Source: Actinomycetota bacterium (lineage in GTDB: Bacteria > Actinomycetota > Actinomycetes > S36-B12). Taken from it: a DNA stretch of 37,522 bases. Under the pieces are notes generated by a model. That model searched no databases. It saw only the letters and a program-made list of their open reading frames with translations, and was not told the DNA's origin. Below, piece by piece: positions 26,255 to 35,925 of this stretch (the stretch's first letter is position 1; each line of letters begins with the position of its first letter). Position numbers and translations under genes: made by a program. The DNA lies in the NCBI GenBank assembly GCA_030652695.1, contig JAUSQD010000019.1, positions 1-37,522 of the forward strand, in the 5' to 3' direction.

Positions 26255-26688
26255 TCTTGCTCGCCGTCGTCCTCACGCGGATGCCGATAGGGGTCGATGT
26301 CTCCGGCGTACTTCGCACTCGTTGCCTGCTCATGCACTCGCGCATCGTCCTCCTGCGCCTTGCGCAGGAGATCTTCAACATGGCGGGCATTCTCAGGCAT
26401 CGCATCGGCAAAGAAGGCAAGTGACGGAGTGAACTTGATTCCCGTCTGCTTGCCCACCTCGCTGCGCAAGAGGCCCTTTGCAGACTCCAAGGCAATAGCT
26501 GTGGAGTCCACAGATTCGGCGTCCCCATAGACCGTGTAGAAGATCGAGGCCTCACGAAGATCCGGAGTCATCCGGACTTCCGTGATCGTGATGAACCCCA
26601 GACGAGGGTCCTTCACGCGCTTCTCGAGGGTCTCCGCGACGATCACGCGCACGCGATCCTCCAACTTGTGCTGGCGCGCCTTGGTCAT
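26251..26688 (-). CDS. rbfA: 30S ribosome-binding factor A
   Basis: RbfA assists late 30S maturation by acting on the 16S 5' end. The 145-residue KH-like protein shows [30 protein letters not shown] spread over the first half and [28 protein letters not shown] in the second. The acidic tail ([14 protein letters not shown]) is usual for actinobacteria. It overlaps infB and truB by 4 nt each. Confidence 0.95.
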   Translation of the reverse strand: MTKARQHKLEDRVRVIVAETLEKRVKDPRLGFITITEVRMTPDLREASIFYTVYGDAESVDSTAIALESAKGLLRSEVGKQTGIKFTPSLAFFADAMPENARHVEDLLRKAQEDDARVHEQATSAKYAGDIDPYRHPREDDGEQE

Positions 26689-29537
26689 GACTTCCGCGGA
26701 ATCTCGCGCATCTCGAAGGTCTCGATGATGTCGTCAACCTTGACGTCTTGGAAGTTGCCCAGGTTGATGCCGCACTCAAAGCCCTCGCGGACCTCAGTGA
26801 CATCGTCCTTGAAGCGACGCAGACCAGCAACGGCGATGTTGTCTGCCACCACTGCCCCGTCGCGCACAAGCCGCGCCTTCGAATTGCGCTTGATCTCTCC
26901 GGTTTGCACAACGCAACCGGCGATGGTGCCGAACTTGGAGGACTTGAAGACCTCGCGGACTTCGGCTGTACCGAGCTGCACTTCCTCGTAGATCGGCTTG
27001 AGCATGCCGCGAAGAGCCTGCTCGACATCATCGATGGCCGCGTAGATGACGCTGTAGAAGCGCACGTCAACACCTTCATGCGTGGCCAGTTCCGCGACCT
27101 TGCCTTCAGGGCGGACGTTGAAGCCAATGATCACGGCCTTTGACGCAGCAGCCAAAGTCACATCGTTCTTTGTGATCGCACCGACACCACGGTGAATGAC
27201 TCGCATCGAGACTTCCTCGCCGACATCAATCTTGACCAGCGCTTCTTCAAGTGCCTCGACCGAACCAGAGACGTCGCCCTTGATGATCAGGTTCAGTTCT
27301 GCAACCTCACCCTTCTCAATGGACTCCAAGAAGTCCTCGAGCGAGCGCTTCACGCGGTTCTTGGCCAGCAGCGCATTGCGCTCGCGAGCCTGACGCGTCT
27401 GCGCAATCTGTCGTGCGATGCGGTCCTCGGAGACAACCAGGAAGCTGTCACCCGCACCTGGGACGGACGTGAGTCCGAGCACCTGAACGGGGAATGAAGG
27501 ACCAGCAACTTCCACGACATTGCCTTCGTCATCATGCATAGCGCGAACGCGACCAAAGGCGTCACCAGCGACGATTGAGTCACCAGCACGAAGAGTTCCG
27601 CGCTGCACCAGCACTGTGGCGACAGGTCCGCGACCACGATCGAGGTGAGCTTCAATCGCCACACCCTGAGCGTCCTGATGAGGATTGGCACGCAGATCCA
27701 AAGCGGCGTCAGCAGTCAAGAGCACTGCATCAAGCAACTCGGGGATGCCGATGCCGCTCAGGGCCGAGACATCGATGAACATGGTGTCGCCACCAAATTC
27801 TTCAGCCACCAAGCCGTATTCGGTGAGCTGACCGCGAACCTTCATCGGGTCGGCGCCTTCCTTGTCGACCTTGTTGACTGCAACCACGATTGGCACGCCA
27901 GCTGCCTGCACGTGGTTCAGCGCTTCAATCGTCTGCGGCTTCACGCCGTCATCTGCGGCCACAACCAGGATCGCGATATCGGTCACCTGCGCACCACGAG
28001 CACGCATGGCCGTGAAAGCCTCGTGACCAGGGGTGTCAATGAAGGTGATCTTGCGCTCTCCCGTGGCAGTCATTGCCGCCACTTGGTAGGCGCCAATGTG
28101 CTGGGTGATGCCACCTGCTTCACCGCCAATGACATTGGTCTTGCGGATGGAGTCGAGCAGGCGAGTCTTGCCGTGGTCCACGTGACCCATGACGGTCACG
28201 ACAGGCGGACGAGTGATGAGATCGACCTCAGCACCCTCGTCTTCACCGAACTCAAGGTCGTAGGACTCCAGCAGTTCGCGATCCTCATCTTCTGGTGAGA
28301 CCACCTCAACGACGTAGTTGAGTTCCTCGCCAAGCAGACGCAGGGTGTCATCGTCGATGGACTGTGTGGTGGTCACCATCTCGCCCAGCTCAATCAGCAC
28401 CTTGACGAGATCGGCCGGCATTGCACCAATCTTGTCGGCGAAGTCCGAGACGCTGGCTCCACGGGGAAGCCGAATGGCCTCACCGCTGCCGCGGGTGATC
28501 CGAACACCAGTCAGCGATGGTGCTTGCATGTTGTCAAACTCTTGGCGCTTGGCGCGCTTGGACTTGCGGCCACGCGAGGGGCGACCTCCTGGGCGACCAA
28601 ATGCGCCGGCAGTCGTGCCACGGCCACCTGCTCCTGGACGGCCCGGAAAGCCACCACCGCCACCGGGACCACCGGGTGCACCCGTGCCGCCGCCTGGACC
28701 ACTGGGGCGACCGGCAAAGCCGCCACCACCGCCACCGGGACGACCTGCGCCACCTGGGCCAGCCGGACCGCGATTTTGGAATCCGCCGGGACCAGCTGGA
28801 CGCGCGCCGGGTCCGCCGGGCCCACTTGGACGTTGACCTGGACCGCCAGGACCGCTTGGACGCTGGCCAGGGCCAGATGGGCGCTGTCCGGGACCTGCAG
28901 GACTGCCGGGACGGGCCTGGCGCATCGCTGGCATCATGCCTGGGTTTGGCCGGGGGGCACCGGGAACGGCTGGAGCCGAAGGCGCCGCGGGGCGACCCAT
29001 GCCAGTGGAACCACCAAAGGGATTGTTGCCCGGACGAGGAGCCGCTGGGCGACCCATGCCCGTGGAACCACCAAAGGGATTGTTGCCCGGACGAGGTCCC
29101 GTGGGACGCGGCGCATCAGGGCGGGGCGCATCGGGGCGAGGAGCGTCTGGACGCGGAGGATCCGGGATCGCTGCAGCAGGAGCGGTCTCTGCGACAGCAG
29201 CGGCAGGGGCTACAGGTGCCACGGGTGCCTGAATGGGAGGCGCGGGTGGCGCTGGTGCCACAGGCACGGGCGCTGCAACGACCTCAACGGCGGCAACCGG
29301 CACAGGAGGCTGGGCTGGTGCAGTTGACTCTGGCTTTGCCGCGGCCGCCTTCTTTGCCGCTGGCTTTGCCGGCGCTGCTGCAGCCGGCATTGCCTCTTTG
29401 AGTTTGCGAGCAACGGGGGGTTCAACCGTCGACGACGCAGACTTCACAAACTCACCCAGCTCAGCGAGCTTGGCGAGTACATCCTTGCTTGTGACCCCTA
29501 GCTCTTTTGCGAGCTCATGGACCCGGACCTTTGACAC
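26685..29537 (-). CDS. infB: Translation initiation factor IF-2
   Basis: IF-2 is the GTPase that delivers fMet-tRNA and joins the subunits. The 950 residues comprise an N-terminal IF2_N helix domain (1-50), a very long low-complexity Ala/Pro then Gly/Pro/Arg linker (about 51-330), a second IF2_N domain (about 340-412), the G domain with GHVDHGKT (451-458), DTPGHEAF and [10 protein letters not shown], and the C-terminal beta-barrel and fMet-tRNA-binding domains. The start is GTG at 29537 with AGGAGAAAC before it. The linker includes a DNA-level tandem repeat. It overlaps rbfA by 4 nt. The 154-bp gap to ylxR holds a 6-bp CGGGTT/AACCCG repeat and nothing else recognisable. Confidence 0.96.
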   Translation of the reverse strand: MSKVRVHELAKELGVTSKDVLAKLAELGEFVKSASSTVEPPVARKLKEAMPAAAAPAKPAAKKAAAAKPESTAPAQPPVPVAAVEVVAAPVPVAPAPPAPPIQAPVAPVAPAAAVAETAPAAAIPDPPRPDAPRPDAPRPDAPRPTGPRPGNNPFGGSTGMGRPAAPRPGNNPFGGSTGMGRPAAPSAPAVPGAPRPNPGMMPAMRQARPGSPAGPGQRPSGPGQRPSGPGGPGQRPSGPGGPGARPAGPGGFQNRGPAGPGGAGRPGGGGGGFAGRPSGPGGGTGAPGGPGGGGGFPGRPGAGGRGTTAGAFGRPGGRPSRGRKSKRAKRQEFDNMQAPSLTGVRITRGSGEAIRLPRGASVSDFADKIGAMPADLVKVLIELGEMVTTTQSIDDDTLRLLGEELNYVVEVVSPEDEDRELLESYDLEFGEDEGAEVDLITRPPVVTVMGHVDHGKTRLLDSIRKTNVIGGEAGGITQHIGAYQVAAMTATGERKITFIDTPGHEAFTAMRARGAQVTDIAILVVAADDGVKPQTIEALNHVQAAGVPIVVAVNKVDKEGADPMKVRGQLTEYGLVAEEFGGDTMFIDVSALSGIGIPELLDAVLLTADAALDLRANPHQDAQGVAIEAHLDRGRGPVATVLVQRGTLRAGDSIVAGDAFGRVRAMHDDEGNVVEVAGPSFPVQVLGLTSVPGAGDSFLVVSEDRIARQIAQTRQARERNALLAKNRVKRSLEDFLESIEKGEVAELNLIIKGDVSGSVEALEEALVKIDVGEEVSMRVIHRGVGAITKNDVTLAAASKAVIIGFNVRPEGKVAELATHEGVDVRFYSVIYAAIDDVEQALRGMLKPIYEEVQLGTAEVREVFKSSKFGTIAGCVVQTGEIKRNSKARLVRDGAVVADNIAVAGLRRFKDDVTEVREGFECGINLGNFQDVKVDDIIETFEMREIPRKS
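28992..29105 (-). repeat. 57-bp tandem duplication in the infB linker
   Basis: Two adjacent near-identical 57-bp units (28992-29048 and 29049-29105) encode two copies of a 19-residue unit containing [14 protein letters not shown]. The few differences cluster at unit ends, suggesting a recent in-frame duplication. Confidence 0.8.
29104..29160 (-). repeat. 15-bp PRPDA repeats in infB
   Basis: A run of imperfect 15-bp units encodes successive PRPDA pentapeptides directly upstream (N-terminal) of the 57-bp repeats. Together they form a slippage-prone stretch of the disordered IF-2 linker. Confidence 0.7.
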
Positions 29538-29691
29538 GTTTCTCCTGTCTTCGGCCCGGGTTTTCCAACCCGAACCGTCAGTGCGAACGACGCATGACTA
29601 ACCCTGCTCGTTCATCGGGTGGATGACCTCATGTTGAGCTCCCGACGGTTGGGCGAATGGAATTGCGCGCTTGTGCGCACAGCGGCGATAA

Positions 29692-29955
29692 CTATAGCGC
29701 GGATACTCCGCGCTCCAGAACCTCCAGGTGGGAGCGCAGCTCAGATGTGTCCAGGCTTCCGGAAAACTTCAGGGCCCGGCCAACAGCTGACTTCCGCTCG
29801 GCAAGCTGCAGGCAGGCCACGGCCGGGTGGATCCAGGCTCCCCTGCCAGCTTGGTTTCGGCCAAGAATCAACGATCCGCCCTGGACGACCAGCCTCACCA
29901 ACTGCCGCTGCGGGGCTCGTGCCCGACAGCCCACGCAGGTTCGCTCAGGACTCAT
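29692..29955 (-). CDS. ylxR: YlxR-family (DUF448) RNA-binding protein
   Basis: This 87-residue basic protein has the family's CVGCR near the N-terminus and [16 protein letters not shown], followed by a helix containing [18 protein letters not shown]. Members are small nucleic-acid-binding proteins encoded between nusA and infB. A regulatory role, including influence on RNase P in some Firmicutes, has been proposed for relatives, but no function can be asserted here. It overlaps nusA by 4 nt and is followed by a 154-bp gap before infB. Confidence 0.9.
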   Translation of the reverse strand: MSPERTCVGCRARAPQRQLVRLVVQGGSLILGRNQAGRGAWIHPAVACLQLAERKSAVGRALKFSGSLDTSELRSHLEVLERGVSAL

Positions 29956-30953
29956 GCTGGTTCAGATGCAGTCTCAGCCGATTCAGGCACGGCAGTGTCA
30001 GGCCGAATATCGATCCGCCAGCCCGTCATGCGAGCCGCCAGTCGGGCATTTTGCCCCTCCTTGCCGATGGCAAGGGACAGCTGATAGTCCGGCACTGTCA
30101 CCCGCGCGGCTCGGGCCACCGGATCCACGATGATGACCGAGGTGACCTGCGCTGGCGACAGGGCGTGGGCGATCAACTCGGCCGGATCATCGCTGAAATC
30201 GACGATGTCGATCTTCTCCCCGTGCAATTCGGCCATCACCTGGCGCACCCGCTGCCCCATGGGTCCGATGCAGGCACCCTTGGCATTGACGCCAGCCACC
30301 GTGGAGCGCACGGCAATCTTGGTGCGATGCCCGGCTTCACGCGACAGGGCGCCGATCTCAACTGTGCCGTCGGCTATCTCGGGAACTTCCAGGGCAAAGA
30401 GAGCTCGGACCAGATTGGGATGCGAGCGCGAAACGGTGACCACAGGACCCTTGAAGCCCTTGCGCACACCAACCACCAGACACTTCAGTCGGCTGCCGTG
30501 TCGGTAGTCCTCGCCGGGCACCTGTTCTTCGGGAGGCAGGTTCGCCTCGATCTTGCCAATGTCGACCCTGATCATCCGCGGATTTGAGGTCTGCTGCACA
30601 AGTCCAGACACGAGATCGCCCTCACGCCCAGTGAACTCGATCAACGTGGCATCGCCTTCTGCTTCGCGAAGCCTGCCCAGGAACACCTGGCTGGCGGTCG
30701 TTGCAGCAATCCGCCCAAAGCCGTCCGGAGTGTCGTCAAACTCCCGAACCGTGGCTCCGTCCTCATCCTGTTCGGCCGCCCAGACCACGACATGACCGGT
30801 CTTGCGATCAAGCTCCACTCTCGCGCGCTCTGATGATCCGGGAGTGCGGTGATAGGCAACAAGCAACGCCTGCTCAATGGAATCCACCAGCAATTCAAGA
30901 GACAAGCCCTTTTCACGCACGAGCGCCTTCAGCGCACCAACATCAATGTCCAT
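29952..30953 (-). CDS. nusA: Transcription termination/antitermination factor NusA
   Basis: NusA binds RNA polymerase and RNA to modulate pausing, termination and rRNA antitermination. The 333-residue protein has the N-terminal polymerase-binding domain ([18 protein letters not shown]), an S1 domain (about 110-185, DLVSGLVQQ), KH1 ([18 protein letters not shown]) and KH2 ([20 protein letters not shown]). It lacks the C-terminal acidic repeats of E. coli NusA, as usual for actinobacteria. I chose ATG at 30953, preceded by GAAGGATCCGAAG; it overlaps rimP by 11 bp. The 370-residue track ORF begins inside rimP. Confidence 0.96.
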   Translation of the reverse strand: MDIDVGALKALVREKGLSLELLVDSIEQALLVAYHRTPGSSERARVELDRKTGHVVVWAAEQDEDGATVREFDDTPDGFGRIAATTASQVFLGRLREAEGDATLIEFTGREGDLVSGLVQQTSNPRMIRVDIGKIEANLPPEEQVPGEDYRHGSRLKCLVVGVRKGFKGPVVTVSRSHPNLVRALFALEVPEIADGTVEIGALSREAGHRTKIAVRSTVAGVNAKGACIGPMGQRVRQVMAELHGEKIDIVDFSDDPAELIAHALSPAQVTSVIIVDPVARAARVTVPDYQLSLAIGKEGQNARLAARMTGWRIDIRPDTAVPESAETASEPA

Positions 30954-31443
30954 CTTCGGATCCTTCGGTCGTGGTGCGATTGAACTCAACCTGCACTCGT
31001 CCAAGCTCAACTGCTGAAAGCGGAAGAGTCGTGCTTGTCGATGCCTTGCCTTGGGCCACCTCAAGGGTGATATCCGCGTCAGTTACCGCAGTGATGCGTC
31101 CGATCACGGTCGATCCATCACGCAACTGCGCTTCCACGAGCCGATCGTGTGCGCGTCGCCAGTGCTTGACTTCAGTCAGGGGGCGATCAATGCCAGGTGA
31201 GCTGACTTCCAGAACATAGGTTCCGGCAAATTCGCTGTTCAGCTGCTCGACCTCAAGTGCCTCGGAAATTTGCCTGCTCATCTCGGCGATGAGATCAATG
31301 TCAACTCCGCCATCACGATCAATCACCACTCGAACGATCTCGCGACGACCAGCCTGCTGGATTTGCAGATCCTCAAGATCCACACCCGCTGCCGATACCA
31401 GGGGCTCAATGCCTGCACGGATCACCTTCACCGAAGCAGCCAT
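30943..31443 (-). CDS. rimP: Ribosome maturation factor RimP
   Basis: RimP binds the 30S subunit and promotes its assembly. The 166-residue protein has the N-terminal alpha/beta domain ([35 protein letters not shown]), the family signature [14 protein letters not shown] and a C-terminal SH3-like domain ([18 protein letters not shown]). ATG at 31443 follows GAGGAGGCACC, a near-perfect Shine-Dalgarno; the longer track ORF adds 29 non-conserved residues. It is the first gene of the rimP-nusA-ylxR-infB-rbfA-truB run. Confidence 0.95.
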   Translation of the reverse strand: MAASVKVIRAGIEPLVSAAGVDLEDLQIQQAGRREIVRVVIDRDGGVDIDLIAEMSRQISEALEVEQLNSEFAGTYVLEVSSPGIDRPLTEVKHWRRAHDRLVEAQLRDGSTVIGRITAVTDADITLEVAQGKASTSTTLPLSAVELGRVQVEFNRTTTEGSEDGH

Positions 31444-31514
31444 GGTGCCTCCTCGCAATTCAGTTGTCTTGGCGGGGCTCTCACCGGCTACGGAGAGATG
31501 CTGCCCTGCCGAGC

Positions 31515-31520
31515 AATATA
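31515..31520 (-). promoter_or_regulatory. Candidate -10 box of the rimP-nusA-infB operon
   Basis: The minus strand reads TATATT about 70 nt upstream of the rimP ATG, in the 101-bp divergent gap with the DUF4439 gene. No convincing -35 is present at 16-18 bp. It is the most A/T-rich hexamer in the gap. Confidence 0.35.
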
Positions 31521-31544
31521 GCGGGGCCATGCGATTCTTGGCTC

Positions 31545-32090
31545 GTGCCCGTTGCGAAACAGAGGATCCCTCGAAGCGGAATTCAACTGGTGTGCGCGCT
31601 CAGTGTGATCTCGGTGCTGCTCGTGGCCTGTGGTTCCGCGCCTGAGCCGACATCCACGGCGAATTCACCAGCTGCCCAGTCACCTGGAGCCGCACTTGAG
31701 CCTGGCTCCCAGGAGGCGCTGAACCAGGCGATTGCCAGCATGGATGCGGTGATCTATGCATACGGGATCATCGGAGCACGGACACGTGGTGCAGATCAAC
31801 GTCAGGCGCTGCGGGCAATCAATGCTCTTGGCAGGCAGCGCGTGGGCTTGGAGTCAGCGCTGGGCACACACGTGAATGAGGCTGGAGTCGCCTATGTCCT
31901 GCCAGAGCCCCTCAACACAGCCGAGCAAGCCGCTGCCCTAGCAGGAACACTCGAACTGCAGCTGATTGCGCTCTTTGATCAAGTGGCGAGCACTTCCACA
32001 GGGCTCACCAAAGCCCTCGCATCCCAAGCTTCGCTCAAGGCAGCGCAGAGAGCCAAGTACTGGGCTGCGTCCACAACCATGCCGCAGTAG
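31545..32090 (+). CDS. DUF4439 (ferritin-like) predicted lipoprotein
   Basis: This 181-residue predicted lipoprotein has a basic n-region (KQRIPR), a hydrophobic stretch and a lipobox LLVACGS with lipid-carrying Cys29, then a Ser/Pro/Ala-rich spacer and a helical DUF4439 domain (about 50-181, with MDAVIYAYGIIGARTRG and TLELQLIALFDQVAS). The family resembles ferritin-like four-helix bundles, but an obvious set of metal ligands is not seen. The GTG at 31545 is the start that leaves a normal signal peptide; the 208-residue track ORF starts too early. GATTCT ends 6 nt before the GTG. As I recall, the M. tuberculosis Rv2844 neighbourhood keeps the same gene between rimP and proS. It converges on proS with 2 bp between stops. 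Confidence 0.8.
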   Translation: MPVAKQRIPRSGIQLVCALSVISVLLVACGSAPEPTSTANSPAAQSPGAALEPGSQEALNQAIASMDAVIYAYGIIGARTRGADQRQALRAINALGRQRVGLESALGTHVNEAGVAYVLPEPLNTAEQAAALAGTLELQLIALFDQVASTSTGLTKALASQASLKAAQRAKYWAASTTMPQ

Positions 32091-32092
32091 CT

Positions 32093-33853
32093 TCAGCTGG
32101 CGCAGATCAGCGTGATGCGTTCAATGAGTTCGCCAACCGACACATCTTCACGCTCGCCACTTCGACGATCCTTGATCTCGACAAGACCTTCACCCAGCTT
32201 CTTTCCCACGATCACAATCGTCGGAACACCGATGAGTTCTGAGTCATTGAACTTCACACCAGGCGACACCCCTGTGCGGTCGTCGTACAGCACCCGAATG
32301 CCTTGCAGTTCCAACTGCTCCGCGATGCGCTCTGCTTCGAGGTAGATGGCATCGTCTTTGCCCGCCGCCACCAGATGCACATCTGCCGGAGCAAGTTCGC
32401 GTGGCCAGATCAATCCCTTGTCATCGTGTGATTGCTCTGCAATTGCACCCACCGCTCGAGAGACGCCAATGCCGTAGGAACCCATCGTCACTGTCACGAG
32501 TTCACCGTGTTCATCAAGTACTTTCAGACCCATCGCTTCGGCATACTTTCGACCGAGCTGAAAGATGTGGCCGATCTCAATGCCACGTTCAATCTGAAGT
32601 CCGGTTCCGCACTTAGGACATGCATCGCCTTCGCGCACATCGGCGACATCAATGAAGCCATCAGCAGTGAAATCGCGACCGGCTACATAGTCATAGAAGT
32701 GTCGAGCCGACTCATTGGCGCCCGTGATCCAGCGGGATCCCTGCACCACTCGGGGATCAACGAGATAGCGCACGCCTGAGCTGTGAGCCTCACCCAGCGC
32801 ACTCGGACCGATGTACCCCTTCACCAAGTCGGGATAGCGCTCGAAATCAGCATCCTCAAAGGCCTTTGCCTGGCTTGGCTGCAGCACCGCCTCCAGCCTC
32901 TTCATATCAATCTCACGATCACCAGGGACCCCAATGGCCAGTGCAGAGGTGACACCGGCTGGGTCCGAGACCATGAACAGCACATTCTTCAGCGTGTCAG
33001 CTGCGCTCCAAGGGCGATCCTCCCTGGCAAAATCGCGGTTGGAGAAGCTCACGAGGGCTTGGATGGTTCCCGAACTCGGCGTCTGCTCGATGTGTGCAGG
33101 CGCGACATTGGCAGCATCAACATTGGGCGGCGCGACCGTCTGAACTGCTTCGACATTTGCCGCGTACGCGCAGGATGGGCAGCGAACGAAACTGTCCTCA
33201 CCCACAGGGGTCGGAGCGAGGAATTCCTCGCTGGCTGATCCACCCATGGCTCCAGACATCGCCGACACAATCACGAATTCCAGACCCAGTCGATTGAAGG
33301 TGGAGACATAGGCATCGCGATGCTGGTCATAGGAGATCTGCAATCCAGCATCGTCAATGTCGAAGGAGTAGGAATCCTTCATGACGAACTCGCGGCCGCG
33401 CAGGATGCCGGCTCGAGGACGTGCCTCATCTCGGTACTTCGCCTGGATTTGGTAGAGACTGACGGGAAGATCCTTGTAGGAGGAGAACTCCCCCTTGACC
33501 AGCAGCGTGAACATCTCCTCGTGGGTTGGGCCCAGGAGGTAGTCCGCGCCCTTGCGATCCTGAAGCCGAAACAGCCCCTCGCCGTATTCAGTCCAGCGAT
33601 TGGTCAGCTCATACGGCTCACGCGGCAGCAGCGCGGGAAAGTGCACCTCCTGAAAGCCTGCAGCGTTCATCTCATCGCGCACGATGCCTTCGACATTTCG
33701 ATACACCTGATAGCCCAAGGGCAGCCAGGTGAAGATTCCTGGTGCGACTCGGCGGATAAAGCCAGCCCGGACGAGCAGTCGATGGCTTGGCAGTTCTGCA
33801 TCCGCAGGATCCTCACGAAGGGTGCGCAGAAACAGTGTCGACATTCGCAGCAT
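32093..33853 (-). CDS. proS: Prolyl-tRNA synthetase, bacterial type
   Basis: ProS charges tRNA-Pro. The 586-residue class II enzyme begins [20 protein letters not shown] and has motif 1 in the [20 protein letters not shown] region, motif 2 [17 protein letters not shown], an editing INS (YbaK-like) insertion (about 225-390) and motif 3 [16 protein letters not shown], followed by the anticodon-binding domain. A Cys pair (CPKCGTG) lies just after the insertion. No Shine-Dalgarno is present; TAGGCT ends 6 nt before the ATG, consistent with a leaderless transcript separate from ispG. Confidence 0.96.
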   Translation of the reverse strand: MLRMSTLFLRTLREDPADAELPSHRLLVRAGFIRRVAPGIFTWLPLGYQVYRNVEGIVRDEMNAAGFQEVHFPALLPREPYELTNRWTEYGEGLFRLQDRKGADYLLGPTHEEMFTLLVKGEFSSYKDLPVSLYQIQAKYRDEARPRAGILRGREFVMKDSYSFDIDDAGLQISYDQHRDAYVSTFNRLGLEFVIVSAMSGAMGGSASEEFLAPTPVGEDSFVRCPSCAYAANVEAVQTVAPPNVDAANVAPAHIEQTPSSGTIQALVSFSNRDFAREDRPWSAADTLKNVLFMVSDPAGVTSALAIGVPGDREIDMKRLEAVLQPSQAKAFEDADFERYPDLVKGYIGPSALGEAHSSGVRYLVDPRVVQGSRWITGANESARHFYDYVAGRDFTADGFIDVADVREGDACPKCGTGLQIERGIEIGHIFQLGRKYAEAMGLKVLDEHGELVTVTMGSYGIGVSRAVGAIAEQSHDDKGLIWPRELAPADVHLVAAGKDDAIYLEAERIAEQLELQGIRVLYDDRTGVSPGVKFNDSELIGVPTIVIVGKKLGEGLVEIKDRRSGEREDVSVGELIERITLICAS

Positions 33854-33859
33854 TTGGTC

Positions 33860-33865
33860 AGCCTA
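33860..33865 (-). promoter_or_regulatory. Candidate leaderless -10 box (proS)
   Basis: The minus strand reads TAGGCT, GACCAA, ATG in the 37-bp gap after the ispG-GNAT gene. No Shine-Dalgarno and no clear -35 are present. Confidence 0.45.
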
Positions 33866-33890
33866 GTGATCAGCGGCCGCCGCAGAATGA

Positions 33891-35903
33891 CTAGAACAGC
33901 ACCGTTGCAAAAGTGCCGACCTGCTCGAATCCAACGGCCAAATATGCCTTGCGGGCAGGAGTGTTGAAATCGTTGACGTAGAGCGAAACCGTCGGACTGA
34001 ATCGAGCGCGCGCGGCGACAACGACTGCCGCCATCCCCGGGATGGAGATACCACGACCTCGAAGACTGCGATCGACCCAGACGCCCTGCACCTGACACAC
34101 AAAGGGGCTGACGGCACCCACTTCGGCCTTGAACTCCACCAGCCCGTCGCGCACTCGGCCAAAGCTTCGACCTGTGCGGATCAGGTCCGCGCAGCGACTT
34201 CGATAGGCAAGGGTGTTGCCTCCCGCTATGGGTGAAACGCCGATCTCCTCAGTGAACATGTCGATCGCTGCAGGAAGATAGGCATCGAGCTCTTCCAAGC
34301 GGATGCATCTGACTTCTGGATCAGGTTCAACAAGCCCATCTGAGCTGATCGCCATGAGCGGCTGCACATCGCGCACTGCTCGTGCTGTCCCCCAGGCCGG
34401 TTCGAGCAATCGCCACAGTCCCAGGACTTCCTCCGCTCGGCCAAGCATGGACGAGGACCGACGAAGTCGAGGGCGCAGGTAGTCAGCGAACGCAGCAATA
34501 GCCGCCGGAGTTGCCTCGATGGGCACGAGGTTGGCACCAGAGAACAGCGCTGAAACGAGTTGGTCATCTTTGTAGTAACCAAGAATCTCCCCACCGAGTT
34601 TCCAGGGGTCGACCCCGCCAATGTGCACCCGAGATTCAACAAAGCAGTGGGCAATTGGGTCACGAGCGAAGAGGCGAAGCAACTGCTCCAAATCATTGGC
34701 GGCTATCGATCGCACATTTCCCACGAGGCGACTATAGGCCCACGGACGATAGTGAGCCACTACCTCTGGCGTGCCGCTCTCCGTCATCGATTCAGCGAGC
34801 TTGAGCGCCTCTTCGATCAAGGTTTCCACGATCATCGACTCCGGCACGGTCTTGATCACCTCTCCCCTGACGAAGATCTGCCCCTTGCCATTGCCCGACG
34901 CCACACCCAGATCAGCTTCGCGGGCTTCGCCGGGGCCATTGACCACACAGCCCATGACTGCCACACGCAGTGGAACATCAAGCCCCTCAAGACCAGCAGT
35001 GACCTGCTCGGCCAGGGTGTAAACGTCAACCTGGGCGCGCCCACACGAGGGGCAGGAGACGATCTCAAGTCCGCGCTGGCGCAGGTTGAGGGATTCCAGG
35101 ATCTGGTTGCCGACCTTGATTTCCTCAACCGGTGGTGCGGAAAGTGACACACGGATCGTGTCGCCGATGCCTCGGCTGAGCAGCGCACCAAAGGCCACGG
35201 CGGACTTCACGGTGCCTTGAAACATCGGGCCGGCTTCTGTGACACCCAAATGCAAGGGGTAGTCACATTGCTCAGCAAGCTGGATGTAGGCCTCCACCAT
35301 GATCACTGGATCGTGATGCTTCACCGAGATCTTGATGTCGCGGAAGTCGTGTTCTTCAAACAGCGAGGCCTCCCAAAGCGCCGACTCCACCAATGCTTCC
35401 GGAGTCGCCTTGCCATATTTCTGCAAGAGCCTGGGATCAAGGGAACCCGCATTCACCCCAATGCGAATGGGCGTGCCAGCATCGCGCGCAGCGCGAGAGA
35501 TCGCCGCAATTTGATCGTCAAACTTCTTGATGTTGCCGGGATTCACCCGCACTCCAGCACAGCCCGCATCGATGGCTGCGAACACATACTTGGGCTGGAA
35601 GTGAATATCTGCAATGACAGGGATGCCGGCCTTGCGCGCGATCTGCGGCAGCGCGTCAGCATCATCTTGACTTGGGCAGGCAACACGAACGATCTGACAG
35701 CCAGCCGCAGTGAGTTCGGCGATCTGCTGCAGAGTCGCGTTGACATCAGAGGTCAAAGTCGTGCACATCGATTGCACGCTGATCGGAGCATCTCCACCGA
35801 CGGTGACTGGATGCGTTGGATGCTTGAGAATCAATGGGCGTGACTTGCGACGGGCAGCGATCACACGCGGAGCAGGTGCAGGCATGCCCAGTTGAATAGT
35901 CAC
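33891..35903 (-). CDS. ispG: IspG (HMB-PP synthase) fused in frame to a DUF4081-GNAT acetyltransferase
   Basis: One uninterrupted 670-residue frame encodes two proteins that are normally separate. Residues 1 to about 375 are IspG, the [4Fe-4S] enzyme making HMB-PP in the MEP isoprenoid pathway: a TIM barrel ([33 protein letters not shown]) and the cluster ligands C284, C287 (SCPSCGR) and C319 with E326 ([10 protein letters not shown]). Residues of about 395-670 match the actinobacterial DUF4081-GNAT family encoded next to ispG (Rv2867c-like): [19 protein letters not shown], the acetyl-CoA loop RSLRGRGIS (612-620) and [18 protein letters not shown]. The 20-residue junction ([20 protein letters not shown]) has no stop. 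GTG at 35903 is used; GATAAT lies 6 nt before it. Confidence 0.9.
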   Translation of the reverse strand: MTIQLGMPAPAPRVIAARRKSRPLILKHPTHPVTVGGDAPISVQSMCTTLTSDVNATLQQIAELTAAGCQIVRVACPSQDDADALPQIARKAGIPVIADIHFQPKYVFAAIDAGCAGVRVNPGNIKKFDDQIAAISRAARDAGTPIRIGVNAGSLDPRLLQKYGKATPEALVESALWEASLFEEHDFRDIKISVKHHDPVIMVEAYIQLAEQCDYPLHLGVTEAGPMFQGTVKSAVAFGALLSRGIGDTIRVSLSAPPVEEIKVGNQILESLNLRQRGLEIVSCPSCGRAQVDVYTLAEQVTAGLEGLDVPLRVAVMGCVVNGPGEAREADLGVASGNGKGQIFVRGEVIKTVPESMIVETLIEEALKLAESMTESGTPEVVAHYRPWAYSRLVGNVRSIAANDLEQLLRLFARDPIAHCFVESRVHIGGVDPWKLGGEILGYYKDDQLVSALFSGANLVPIEATPAAIAAFADYLRPRLRRSSSMLGRAEEVLGLWRLLEPAWGTARAVRDVQPLMAISSDGLVEPDPEVRCIRLEELDAYLPAAIDMFTEEIGVSPIAGGNTLAYRSRCADLIRTGRSFGRVRDGLVEFKAEVGAVSPFVCQVQGVWVDRSLRGRGISIPGMAAVVVAARARFSPTVSLYVNDFNTPARKAYLAVGFEQVGTFATVLF

Positions 35904-35909
35904 AAGTGC

Positions 35910-35915
35910 ATTATC
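35910..35915 (-). promoter_or_regulatory. Candidate leaderless -10 box (ispG-GNAT)
   Basis: The minus strand reads GATAAT, GCACTT, GTG in the 22-bp gap after the protease gene. AAGGGG partly overlapping it is a distant alternative ribosome binding site, so both read-through and a local promoter are possible. Confidence 0.35.
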
Positions 35916-35925
35916 CCCTTGCTCA

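Noticed and set aside
28318-29401. Long plus-strand ORFs of 172-294 residues
   Set aside because: They are shadows of the repetitive, GC-rich infB linker. Their low-complexity sequence mirrors the Gly/Pro/Arg repeats.
29619-30587. 322-residue plus-strand ORF
   Set aside because: It lies antisense to nusA and ylxR, which have clear domain motifs and ATGA coupling. The translated product has no recognisable fold or ribosome binding site.
34731-34785. Separate start for the GNAT domain (two-gene reading of the ispG region)
   Set aside because: The frame is open throughout. The internal ATG (MTESG) has no Shine-Dalgarno and no stop of ispG precedes it, so a fusion is the simpler reading.
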